NCBI GenBank assembly: GCA_000827265.1
Contig: KN834755.1
Coordinates: 124,001-188,000, forward strand
Source of the DNA: Collybiopsis luxurians FD-317 M1
Lineage: Eukaryota > Basidiomycota > Agaricomycetes > Agaricales > Omphalotaceae
Direction of reading: 5' to 3'
Length of the DNA stretch: 64,000 nt
Part shown: piece by piece, positions 24,561 through 35,690 of the stretch
Position numbering within the stretch: the first letter of the stretch is position 1
Layout: each line of letters opens with the position of its first letter
Notes under the pieces: generated by a model
Databases searched by the model: none
Told to the model about the DNA's origin: nothing
What the model saw: the letters and a program-made list of their open reading frames with translations, nothing else
Position numbers and translations under genes: made by a program

Positions 24561-24599
24561 GAAGTATTGTAGTATTTATGAGTGCATGGAATGAAATGA

Positions 24600-25815
24600 A
24601 ATGCCGAGTTTATGCTGCAATGATTTTGTGCCTGATTTATGTCAATCTTTTTTTGAGTCATTCTATTGCTCTAATCCTGTGCTCTAGCAACCCATTAAGA
24701 TATAGATATCAAACACTATATTGCCTACTTGGCCTCCCCCTGTCCAAATTTTCCCCCTTCTGGCTAAAAAGTAAATGGATCTATGATACTATCAAAATTT
24801 TTACTACATCCCCCATGTTCATTCCTGCTCAATTTTATTGATAACATTGCAGGTATATAGTCCTATTTACATACAACTGTTCAGAGGCCGTAGATATGCA
24901 TGCATTTAAGTATTCAATTTGGCAGTTGGCAAGGCGGGGTGCGTCAGCTGCGAGCTTGTCTCCTGCTTCTGCAGCAGCCTCAGAGACAATGGTGCATGAG
25001 TCAGTACCGGAATAATCTCTGGAATCCGGCGCAATCGCACCCAACACTCCAATCAAGAGTCAAGATCAACCATCAATACTTACAGAACCTCCATCAAAAC
25101 GTCAAAAAAGTGGATTGCTGTGTCAGATGTGACTCAGTATTTCCTTGACGTTCCACTTACTTGGTTTAAATAGTGGACCCAGCATATAGTTACATTGGTC
25201 ATGTTATATATTATGTGAACGATCGCACTATCTTTTCCCTGGTAGCCGTGTTCATTGCGAGACCACCTTCTACGCGGGAGATGGAGAGCTAGCTGCAGGA
25301 CGAAGTCGTTTGAATCAGTATGGTGATGCAAAACGAAGGATTGAAGTGTCTGTTATTTATTCTCATTTTTTGCGGTGTCCTGAACGTCAGTATCATTCTG
25401 CCTGTTGACTTAGATCACACTATATGCCAGGAGACAAATAATGAAAGCGGCAAATGGAAGATGGAACTGGTCACGTACTTACTCATACATGCTATGCACG
25501 AAGCGAAATGGCCCACAACCCACCTGTTGATGGTGATGCGGCTACACTTTAAAACTGAGCTACAAGGACTTCTGCATCATTCCCAGAGTCAACGTGGGTA
25601 GATGGTATCATGATTGATTTCTGCATTCAGTTCAATGATAGATTCAGCTCCAATCTCTTGACTCCATCACACAGATGATGGGGGCTAGAAGACTTACACA
25701 TCTGATGATGCAGCTTGGATGCAGTGCTTGCTGTGTCAAGGATGGTATAAAATTCTCCTTGGATCCATTGCTGAATCATTCTCAACTCCACTCAATCTGA
25801 AGCAGCAGAATCAAT
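24600..25815. other. AT-rich intergenic stretch
   Basis: No recognisable gene. A minus-strand frame at 24835-25056 has ordinary composition but no motif or partner exon that I can identify. Confidence 0.45.
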
Positions 25816-27459
25816 AATGCCAATCTCACCAGAAAATGTTTTGATTAGTTTCAATGTATCTCTACGGTCCCCTTTAATCATGTTAATTGTGAGTTTTTCT
25901 GATCAACCAGTGAGACTTCCAATAACATTTCCACTTAATCAGCTTCAAATATTTTTCTATGGTCAGTGGTTGGATTGTTGATGGAGAATATGGTATAAAC
26001 AAACTTACAATACAGGGGTATTTGTGGTTATCTTTTGTCTCTACATATACCTGCAAGTTCAGCAACAAGGGCGGCAGCGCTATTATCAAGTGTCAATATT
26101 CCTACTCTTCCTCATGATTACAGCATCTGTCATTCTCTCCATATTGAATTTCATGAACGAAACTTTGGAGCTTTGTCTCGGCCTAGTTTATTCAAAATCA
26201 AACCTCCCTCCCATTGTTTTGACTGCTCAAAATATAAATTACAAGTCTGCATTTTTTATCCTGTGTTTTTTTCTAATATCATGGTAGAATTGATAATTAT
26301 GTCATTTAGTATTGCATTGAGGGGTGTCTACGCGGCTGCAAAGTTAGTATCCAGATATCGCTCCCTCTTAACAATGGATTAATGATTCTACGTTCATAGT
26401 ATCATAGCTGATACTTTATTGGTCAGTACAAATTCTTTGATCATAGCATCTTTAGCTTCCCCTGAGGGTGCTATACCATATTTTTTCCAGTTGTATCGCT
26501 GCTACATTTTCTGGTTTTCAAGGAAGTGGATCATTATTTGCCTTGGCATAATTTCTGCAATAAATGCTGGTGGGTATTAGTTGTTCAAGAAAAAATCCAA
26601 GAACCAGTGAGAGCATTTGCATCTCATAGGAATGGCAGTAGTATCCGTAGCTTTTGAAGAAAGGGTACTTATTACCCCAGTGCTTTCTCCAACATTTTTT
26701 CCTTTGTCAAAATCGGAGCAATTCCTATTTGATGCATTCTTAGGAGTAAATCTCCTTACCAACCTTATTCTAACAGGACTTATAGGCCAGTCTACTAGCA
26801 CATGAAAAGATTCTCCTTTTGAATTTAGTTTTTCTAGCTGGAAGGCTTTGGTGGACATATCGAAGCACTGAGAAGTATTTTGGGTATGATTCATCCCATA
26901 ACAAGAAAATGAATAATTTTATTGCCATGGTGTAAGTGTTTGTCTTACCCTTTGAAATTTTCACACCCACTATATCTGAATGTTTGTGTTTCTTGTTCAG
27001 CCTTGAGTCTGGTTTACTATATCCTCTTGCTCTAGTTGTTTGTATTGTTTTGGAAGTTTCAATTTCAGGTTCCAATGATGGCTTTCTGGTGGAACCTATC
27101 CTAACTGTCATTGTGGTGTGAATATTTGGCATATCAATTTGGCACAGCTAACTTCTTGCTTTCAGGGAATTGCTCCCACAATGATCATGGTCAGAGTTGA
27201 TTTGGGAACTAGCTTGACTGACATCACTTCCGGTGAGGCTAACCACAGAAATCCATATAACCTCGAAGTGCAGCCATTACCGGAAAGTTTGCATGCCTGT
27301 CCACCAGACTTAGAGACCCCACAGCCCTTTTTGCTTGCCTTGCGTGGGCATAAAGGCCAAGAAAGTCCCACTGTTTGCACATCAAACTCCCTACCTCAGA
27401 AGTATCATAGTATTCAAGCTGGAGGACACAGCAACCTGGGACCTCACAAGGGTGCCTAA
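25816..27459 (+). CDS. Agaricomycete multi-pass membrane protein (unnamed family)
   Basis: Plus-strand multi-exon gene. After a short N-terminus (MPISPENVLIS), an FFYG|VFVVIFCLYIYL helix crosses a phase-fitting intron. Further exons give FRIY-like LYRCYIFWFSRKW, a VNLLTNLILTGLI helix, LAGRLWWTYR, ILESGLLYPLALVVCIVL and finally GIAPTMIMVRVDLGTS. This order is characteristic of a common mushroom family of about seven-TM proteins of unknown function (compare GRIWW, ESG-x-YP and G-x-x-PT-x-IIVRVGLG blocks). The hydrophilic tail contains the module repeated at 24.38 kb. Exon borders in the first half are approximate. I see no clear disruption but did not verify every junction. Confidence 0.65.
27280..27420 (+). 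repeat. Copy 2 of the shared 3' module
   Basis: In-frame part of the terminal exon of the preceding gene; partner of 24380-24560. Identity appears about 80-85% by eye. Confidence 0.75.
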
Positions 27460-28442
27460 GGGCCCCCGAGGCTGGTTAACAGGTACAGATATATTGACAT
27501 CAGTCTTCTGCATACCACTTGATATGATGTGTTTTGTTGATTTAACCATTTAACTATTGAATTGTTCTTTTGACATCTTTCTGAACAATTATACTATCCA
27601 TCTCTAGTAGTGACTTAAACAAGTTCAGTGTGAGCTCTGGAACAAAGCTTCTCAATCTCAACTTCCAATAAGAATACTTCAGGAATGTTAAGGTCAAATA
27701 GTCAAGCTCCAAACTTCTGTGGCAGTGTCCCGAGTGACCCCTTAATACTCAATGCTATGTCTACACTTCCTATGGTACTTGGCATCCTCTGGATCTGATT
27801 CTCACAATCTGTATAATTTTACTTACTTTGTATTTCATTTGATGATCTGAGAAAGCTCTACTGTAAGTGGGCTAAAGTGACCAACTTAGCTGCTACACTA
27901 AAAGGGACATGAGTATTTAACTTGCTTGAACACTCACTGGTCACTATATATGCACATGGGAGGAGCTGTGGTAAGCCCAGACTTACATTTATTAAGTAGT
28001 TTGTTCCTATTACTGAAAAAAGCATGAGTCCTGCCACACATTAGCATTGGCCGCCCACTATGCATCAAGTATCCTCTCTTTGGATGGACCACTTTTTGGG
28101 GCCTATGTTGGATAGTTCACTATATTTGCAGCATCAGATGCCAATTGTAGTTTATTTAGGATGTCCCAATGTAAGTGAGAGTCTTATTAGCATAGTTGCC
28201 ATTAAAAGAATCATTCAAAGTGTCCATCTAATACTAAAATTTGGTCAAGTGGCAAATCAAGAATGAGATATTGACACTGTATTGGAAGAATGCCAGATGT
28301 TCTGAGTCAACTCATGCAATGATCAACATATGTACCAATTTTTATTGCAATTTACAAATTTGAATAGGTTTTGCAAGTCATAAATTCTTCCAATTCTAAC
28401 TCATTGAAAATCCTGAGATTGTATCCAATTTGTCATAATGAA
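27460..28442. other. AT-rich intergenic stretch
   Basis: Only short frames, no motif or repeat recognised. Confidence 0.5.
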
Positions 28443-28449
28443 TCATGAG

Positions 28450-30730
28450 ACAAAGTTGGCCTTAGTATGCTGATGCTTGCAAGGCTGTTCCATATTCCCC
28501 CCCCCAAGTAGATTGACATCTGCCCCATTTGAGACTAAAACATCCAACTGTCCCCTATATGCAGCTGCTTGAAATGCCCCTCCATATGCCCCTCCTTGGA
28601 GATTGATATCTGCCCCAGCTGACACCAAGAATTTGACAACATCCCAGTGTCCTTCCAATGCTGCTGCTTGCAGTGCTGTTCCACATTTTCCTCCTTGTAG
28701 ATTCACATCTGTACCATTTTATACCAAGAATTTGACAACAGCTACACTTCCCCACAATGCTGTTACTTGCAGTGCAGTTCCATGTTCTCCTCCTTGTAGA
28801 TTGATATCTGCACCAATTGATACCAGGAATATGGAAATGCCCATGTTTCCCTGCAATGCTGCTGCTTGCAGTGCTGTTCCATATTCCCCACCTGGCAGAT
28901 TGACATCTGCCTCCTTTGATATCAAGAATTTAACAACACTTATATGCCCCCAAAATATTGCTGCTTGCAGTGCCGTTCCATATTTCCCTCCTTGTAAATT
29001 GACATTTGCCCCATTCAATACCAAAAGTTTTACAACATCCAAGTGTCCCCAACATGCTGCTGTGTGCAGAGCTGATCCATATTTTCCCTCCTTGTAAATT
29101 AACATCTGCCCCATTTGACACTAAGAATTTGATAATGTCTAGGCTCCACCCATATGCTGAAGCTTGCAGTGCTGTTCCATATTCCCCTCCCTGTAGATTG
29201 ACATCTGCACCCTTTGATATTAAGAATTTGACAACATGTTGGTGCCCCTCCAATGCTGCTGCTTGCAATGCTGTTCCATATTCCCCTCCTTGTAGATTGA
29301 CATCTGCCCCATTTAGTACCAAGAATTCTGAAGTTTCCAGATAACCCCAATATGCTGCTGCTTGCAGTGCTGTTCCAAATTTCCCTCCTTGTAGATTAAT
29401 ATCTGCCCCATTTGAAACCCAGAATTTGACAATGTCCAGTGATCCACACCATGCTGCCGCATACAGTGCTGTTGCATATTTCCCATCTTGATAGTAATTG
29501 ACATCTGCCCCATTTAGTGTTGTCACGGCTCGGCTAGCCACAAGTTGACTTATGTAGCCGCAGCTCTCATGCTTAGCCAGCTTAATAGCTGGAATGAGCT
29601 GGCTCAAAAAAGCTTGAGCTGACTTGAGCTGGGGTCAAGCTGACTTCAAGCTGACCAGCCAAAAGAAAAATTCCCTCCAAAATTAACATAAAATATTTCT
29701 ACAATGATTGCCTGCGCCAGTCAGAACAAACATGAGTGAACTATACAGGGTCCTAAGCCTTGAATGAGCACCTAGTGGATGCTGTGGACCAACATTGTTA
29801 CATTGCTTGATGTGGTTACATGGCATAGTGTAGTGACGTGGCAAAATTTTCTCAGCAAACATTATATTGATGCCATACAATGCCGTTACATAAAACAAAA
29901 CTGTATATGACATGACTTTACTGAATCGATGTTGAAAAATGTTCAATATTTGCAATGCACTGAGGAAAGGGTCTCTGAAGTAAGCCCAAAGATGATCAGT
30001 GCAATCTGAAAATGGATTTGGAAACAGTTGGGGGATGTTTGGCAATCAAGCTGGTAGGAGTCAACTGCGAGCCAGCTCCAAGCTGCAGCATTCAGCTCAG
30101 AGCCGTGGGAAGCTGGCTCATATGCAGGTGCCCACCGGCTGACCGGCTCAGCTCCAGCCCTGATCGGCTCCAGCTAATAGCCGGCTTATTTACAAGCCGC
30201 GGCAACACTAGCCCCATTTGATACCAGGAATTTGACAACATCCATGTGTCCATGAAATATTCCTGCACTCAATGCTGTTCCACATCTTCCTTCTTGTAAA
30301 TTGACATCTGCCCCATTTAGTACCAGAAATTCAACAATATCTAAGTATCCCTGATATACCGCTGCTTGTAGTGCTGTTCCATATTCCCCTCCTTGTAGAT
30401 TGACATCTGCACCAGCATTTGATATTAAGAATTTGATGACATCCATGTGTCCACAAAATGTTGCTGCTTGCAATGCTGTTTCACATTCCCCTCCTTGTAG
30501 ATTAACATTTGCACTATTTAATATAAAGAATTTAACCATACCCAAGTATCCTCTATATGCTGCCACTTGCAGTGCTGCTCTATATTTCCCTCCTGATAAA
30601 TTCACATCTGCTCCATTCAATATCAAAAACTTGACAGCATCCAAGTGTCTCTTCAATGCTGCTGCTTGTAGTCCTGTTCAATATTTTTCTTCTTGTAGAT
30701 TGACATCTGCACCATTTGCTACCAGGAATT
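28450..30730. repeat. Tandem 99-bp ankyrin-coding repeat array
   Basis: About sixteen units of near 99 bp, recognisable on the plus strand by TGCTGCTTGCAGTGCTGTTCC, TCCTTGTAGATTGACATCTG and CCATTTGATACCAAGAATTTG. The array is split by the hAT-type element at 29515-30210. Unit similarity is well above what is usual for old ankyrin proteins. Confidence 0.92.
29515..30210. mobile_element. Non-autonomous hAT-type element, 696 bp, 8-bp TSD
   Basis: Begins TAGTGTTGTCACGGCT and ends in the reverse complement of TAGTGTTGCCGCGGCT (14 of 16 match; YARNG-type start). It is flanked by a perfect 8-bp duplication GCCCCATT (29507-29514 and 30211-30218). Removing the element and one duplication restores a continuous ankyrin repeat (VSNGADVN). 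Subterminal regions are rich in GAGCTGGCTCA and AGCTTGAGCTGAC motifs, possible transposase-binding sites. No transposase frame is present. Confidence 0.92.
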
Positions 30731-32724
30731 CAACCATCCTAAAACTGCCTTTCCAAGCTGCTTCCTCAACCAGCACTCTAGCACATTCCTTTCTCCAATC
30801 AATCCCTGAGTCTATTGCAATGCTATTCAAAACAGGAAGAGCTCTGGATTTCCAGTTTTCACTACACTAATGATTGCTTTCTCATAATTTTGTACCTCTG
30901 CTCCAAATCTAACCAAGATCTTACATATTTTGATATGGTCTGATTGGAGAGCCCAGAGCAAAGCTTCTGAACACCAGTCAACTGTAGAAAATTGGCCCTT
31001 TAAATATCCTTCCAAGATCTGAATGATTTTATTCAATGCTTTTGCATTATCTAATATTGCAGCTTGGATCAGAGAGTTTTTGATTATATCTGGATCAACA
31101 GGGGACCAGATATTTCTATCTGCTACTTGAATCCAGTTTAGAAACACTGCAGGCCAGACTGTGCCACTGTGGTGGCTGTTGTCAATCTGTGCCAGAGCAT
31201 TGCATACAGTCTGAAATAGTACAGTTGTATAGGATATAAGTTTGGACTTATATAATTTGAGTATGGTATGAGCTTTCTCCTGTGAATGTTCATTAGTAAG
31301 AAGAGGCAGATACTCTGTGAATATCCCATAAATAGCTTGGGAGACTATTTCTTGAATGAAAGAATTAGATTGCAAACTACAGAGCCAGGCCAGAATATCT
31401 GCAGATATAATGTCCACCACTTTATCTGTACCACTCCAAATACTAGATTCAGAGGAATGATTTGACTGAAGAAAGTGCAGCTCGGCCTCTTTCAAGGAGG
31501 CTAGCATAGTCCCAGAAATGAAGAACAATATTTTTACTGCACTTAGTGGGTGCATTATATAATATACTGGTTTAAAAAGCAGTGGTATCCTGTAAGGACA
31601 ATCTATCCAAATTGGAGTCAGAAAAATGCTGCCCAAGTACATGCTGAATGTAAGAATTGTGATGTTGTAACCACAATCCAGAACAGAGGGTGATAGAGCT
31701 CAGAAACATATAAAGAGAGGTCAATAAAAAATAGTGCTAGAGATGCATGAAGGATAAGTGGCAAAGTTACAATAATCTCTGGAACTTTCCACTTCTCAAG
31801 TCCCGAAAATCTGAACTGCCTAATAACAGCTCTCTTTAGCATTTCCAGATGATATTGAACAATAAGCCTAGATCCACTGCTTTATTAATACTGATAAGAG
31901 AGCAGTAGCCAGTGAGAGGGAGAGACTTGCAAAAAAGGGGCCATTGATCCACAGGTCAATTGTACCCGGCAATGCATTGTTCAAGTTAACTGGAGAAGAT
32001 GGAACAGAGTTAATGGCTGTCATATTCCCTGCTGCTCTGAACAGTTTAACTTGTTCAATAAGCAATGTGGCAGCAACATAGGAGTAGTCTGGCTGGAGGG
32101 AATCAACTGTTGCAATCACAAATGTGGTCACAACTGCAGAAAAAAGTGCAGCCTTTGGATTGAAAGAATCACTAAGTGCATTGAACCACATAGGATATAT
32201 ATTTGTCTAGATTGACAAGTCACTCACAAAAATGAGAAGGGAATCAATGGTATCTTTAAATCCTCGTAACATCCCATCATCATAGCTTTCAGCTTCATCT
32301 AGATAGACTTTCCATACCTGGGCATTTTCTTTAAATTCCTGACCTAAAGGATCTGGAGCATATTTCTCTGTATAACTGTATGACCGAGTTCCTGGTTTCA
32401 TTTTATTAGTGGATATCCTTTCTTATGGAACAAGTACCTACCAAGATAAGAGGACCAATATGGAGGAATTCCAAAGAAGCGGAGTTCTTCATTATCTCCC
32501 TTTTGCTTGGTTGGAGGCTCTGGCGCAGTGTTATACTGGTTATGAGAAGGATGTGCAGCTTCTTTGTCCTTGTCAAGGTCAGGGTAGTCAATTATTTGAT
32601 GCGCTACATGAATTTGTGTCTCTCGCAGAGGTTCACTTGTACTGGCAATGTTGGTGGAAATTGACATCATGAGGTATGGATGATTGGCGGAGTTTGTGTG
32701 AGTTACTGATACCGGATACTGCAG

Positions 32725-33253
32725 CAGTGATGTACTTAAGGCCCTAATTAAGGCCTCCTGAGTATATTAAGTCCTAATATCTTAATATTGGTCTTAATTA
32801 AGAGTCAATTAGGTGCATTTTAAGACCTATATTAACACTACTTAATTTTCTTTGTATTTATCACCCAAACTTAAAGCCTTGTCATCTAAGATTCTATTGT
32901 CCCATTCTGATGCTAAGAGCTCCTTGAGAAGCTTCTCCTACTAAGTGAAAGCAATTTGCCTAGTAGGCTACCGCTATGACTGCTCACTAAAATCTAAGTC
33001 TTGAGTGGCTGGCTCCACAGTGATACCACCAAAAAGAAGTAAGAGAGCAAGGCAGCCATAGTCATTACATGCCTCAAAATTCCCCTTATTAGAGGCATTT
33101 TCATCTGACAGCATTTGACAACTGCCAGTGTGCCAGCACCCTAACTTTGGTCTCATTTATATTAAGACCTAATTAGGGCCTATGTAAATATCCAGATGAA
33201 TTTAGGCCCTAGTTAGCAACCAAATTAGGTCCTAAGCCTTAAGCACATCCCTG
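32725..33253. mobile_element. Non-autonomous hAT-type element, 529 bp, 8-bp TSD
   Basis: Left end CAGTGATGTACTTAAGG and right end (reversed) CAGGGATGTGCTTAAGG match at 15 of 17 positions. The flanking duplication TACTGCAG is perfect (32717-32724 and 33254-33261). Both arms are rich in TTAAGNCCTAATTAGG-like subterminal motifs. There is no coding capacity. It sits 55 bp upstream of the start of the DUF6535-ankyrin gene and may have altered its promoter. Confidence 0.92.
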
Positions 33254-33261
33254 TACTGCAG

Positions 33262-34480
33262 TACAGCTAGTGCTTACAAATGATCATGTTCTCTTGTCAA
33301 CACCGTGACAGATGCTGAGATGCATGTCATGCATAGAAACTCCTTCTCTCCGGCACTTTTGAATCATTCTTGATTTTTACAATTACAGGGTGAAAATGAG
33401 CTATCTGGTATAGTTCTATGTATAAATGAGGTAGAGCAGTATTTAGGAACTCACAGAATTGGCCTGTGTCTAAGCAAGCATTCAGTAAAAGATACTCATA
33501 TAAATGAGTTGTGCAAATCAATTCTGAGAAGACCTTGGCAGCTCTCATCATGGATCCCAACATCTAACTCGGTTTCCATATTGATATCTACTGAAGAAAT
33601 TATCGAGACTCTGGTACCAATAGCAAAAGCCCAGATCACGTGTGCGGGGATTTATTTGTAAACTACACCACTTATATAGGTAAAACATACAATAGGTTGA
33701 ACTATCTACACCATCTAAGCTGTGCATCGACTACAGATCAGTCGAATACAAAAAGGTAAACAAAAGTAGCCAATCCATCACTCACGAGTGTAGAACAAAG
33801 ATACTTTAAGTAATAATAAACTTGCAATACCAAGTCAATAGGTAATAAATACTTAATTTGCACTCACTGTGGGCCGATTGCAAATGTCGGCCGCGATCCG
33901 ACGGAATATCCAACAACATCTTCATGGTTCCGTTGCCGATATATTACTCCGTACCCTTCCAAGTTGCTGGGTTGGGACTCGGAATTTGACCAAGAAGTCT
34001 TGGTTCTCTTGATTGCGGAAGTCATACTATCATTCATCCCCTACGGTACCGATATCTCGGGTCCTAAACCCTTGGTCCTTCGCGCCTACATCGCCCTTAT
34101 GGCCACGAGCTCTCTTAATTGTTCGAACCTAAGTCACAAACCGACAGCGCTCTCGCGGCCCTTCCCTCGGCAATTAAAAAGACCTTAACTTGTTGACAGC
34201 AAATCCCCCACTTGTGATATTGTTGCGCGACTAGTACTTCTTCCCTCTCTAACTGCCAAAGGACTCACTATAAAATGCATACCATACAAATAGTAAATAC
34301 ATAGTGCTAACAGTGACAATGCTGCCTGGATTGCCCCTAGGCAATAAGATTCCGCTTCCGAACAAAGTGAATAGGGGCTATCTTATGGCGCAGAAAATGC
34401 AAAACAATAAAAGTCCCGAAAGCATAGGCATTTTCAGATGGTTCAGAGTGTGCGCATAATGAGCTGAGAAGTGATATTGA
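33262..34480. other. Intergenic; possible decayed repeat, nothing firm
   Basis: A minus-strand frame (33563-33327) encodes a short peptide with hydrophobic stretches but no known motif. The 33.65-34.35 kb part looks non-coding. Composition returns toward the flanking GC level after about 33.9 kb. Confidence 0.4.
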
Positions 34481-34502
34481 ATCCAGTCAAGCTCCCTCTT
34501 CT

Positions 34503-34522
34503 CTCTTTTTTTTTTTTTTTTT
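34503..34522. repeat. Poly-T tract (~20 bp)
   Basis: Uninterrupted run of about twenty T after CTCTCT. It could be a reversed poly-A tail of a retro-element, but no element body is recognisable next to it. Confidence 0.7.
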
Positions 34523-35092
34523 CGGAATTGGCCTTTTTGAATCACCTTTCAAAAAATCCAATAAACATCAGTATCGAGCCACTTATCTTAATTGAAACGC
34601 GGGGTTGGCTACTAATCAAGCAGAGTCCTTCCCCAGATCAAAATGTGGAGACAGTGGTTTTTCCCGAGCAGATGAACTGACCTCAAATTGCGCTTCTCCT
34701 CCAATGGAGGCCAATTCAAATCCCGCAATCCTAGACGCCCATCTCCTCTCACCTCGCATGGGAAGTATAAACAGTCTTCGATCCAGCATTGTGTTGAGAC
34801 ATCGTACAAAAAGAAAAGTGAGACAACAAAACGCCGGTTTTCATTGCATACGCACTGTAATAGTACTTAGCCGGGGCCAGCTGAGAAATAACAGGAACAT
34901 AAAACCAAAATGGTTCCCCCACCTGGACGCACCAAGGCACAGCAAGATCCCGCGAAAATACTAATCCTCTCCTCTCCTTCAGGGATGTCTTCATTCCGAA
35001 TACCCCACGAAAGCTCCCAAGCGACAAGAGCCTGGCGGGGATCGTTGTAGGTGGGGAATTACGGGCTTGCTGCAGGATATAGCTTCCAGCTG

Positions 35093-35690
35093 TTAGGGGA
35101 GTTCACGGCTTTTTGGTAGTTGCATTGCATTGTAGAAGTCTAGGCAATATATGCCGTGGCAATGGACACCGCCTCCCCCCCCCAGAGGCACACCGAATAT
35201 GGGCTGCGGGGGAATTGACACGAGTTTGACTTCTTCGCCGGACTGCGGTTTGAGCTGGATAATCATGTTATTATTGATATTATAGAAGTGATGAGATTTC
35301 GGTCCGACGAACTCACACCTATAATATGGATGGTATCGGACCCAGCGTTTGCGCAATGCGATATTATTCCAGCACTCGTGATATTCTTTCCGACCGTTGA
35401 CAAGTTGATTTTCAGTGTACCTCAAACTGCGGATTTCCTTGTCATTCTCCGCATCAGTTGGAAAGGTATTCCACGGAGGGAGGCAGTTTCAACAGATCCT
35501 CTTCCATTGGGGTGCCGAGGCCGATGACGCGTACAAGGGGAGTTTGGTCGAGAGCGGACTCGTCGACGGCTGGAATACCGAGATGTACTGTTACCGTTCA
35601 CTTAAGCAGGTTGATCTTTGGGGCAACGAGCAACCTTTGTGTATACTTGGGAGATTGTGGTGAGGTGGGAATCGTTCATTGTCACATAAT
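35093..35690 (-). pseudogene. Unknown gene remnant with coding-like exons
   Basis: Minus-strand segment whose peptide composition looks genuinely coding. First comes TVTVHLGIPAVDESALD ... VIGLGTPMEEDLLKLPPS; after a frame change at about 35470 come WNTFPTDAENDKEIRSL, YHECWNNIALRKRW and FVGPKSHHFYNINNN, reading to a stop at 35093. No intron explains the frame change and an in-frame TGA lies at about 35600. It could be a decayed gene or carry introns I failed to place. The family is not recognised. Confidence 0.4.

Larger units (their letters stand above)
28443..32670 (-). pseudogene. DUF6535-ankyrin repeat membrane protein gene, disrupted
   Basis: The N-terminal exons (32670-31620) carry the DUF6535 pattern: WKVYLDEAESYDDG, then LFSAVVTTFVIATVDSLQPD, a hydrophobic helix ending LLSVLIKQW, GLEKWKVPEIIVTLPLI and DCPYRIPLLF. 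A helical linker (31560-30830) follows, then about sixteen 33-residue ankyrin repeats of the form NGADVNLQGGEYGTALQAAA (30730-28443). The architecture suggests a membrane-anchored ankyrin sensor or scaffold. Several lesions exist: a stop in KY*TGL near 30679, a 696-bp hAT-type insertion at 29515-30210, a +1 shift in a T-run near 29090, and TCA to TAA near 28723. Repeats at DNA level are still highly alike, so decay appears recent or the array is homogenised. Confidence 0.82.

Noticed and set aside
28603..29344. Long plus-strand frames rich in Cys/Pro/Ser across the ankyrin array
   Set aside because: They are the complement of a 99-bp repeat array (99 is divisible by 3, so every frame stays open); the minus strand encodes real ankyrin repeats.
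28450..30730. CRISPR-like regular repeats
   Set aside because: The ~99-bp repeats are contiguous coding ankyrin units without unique spacers in a eukaryotic gene.
33650..34500. Possible solo LTR ending near the poly-T tract
   Set aside because: No TG...CA ends, target duplication, primer-binding site or second LTR could be identified.
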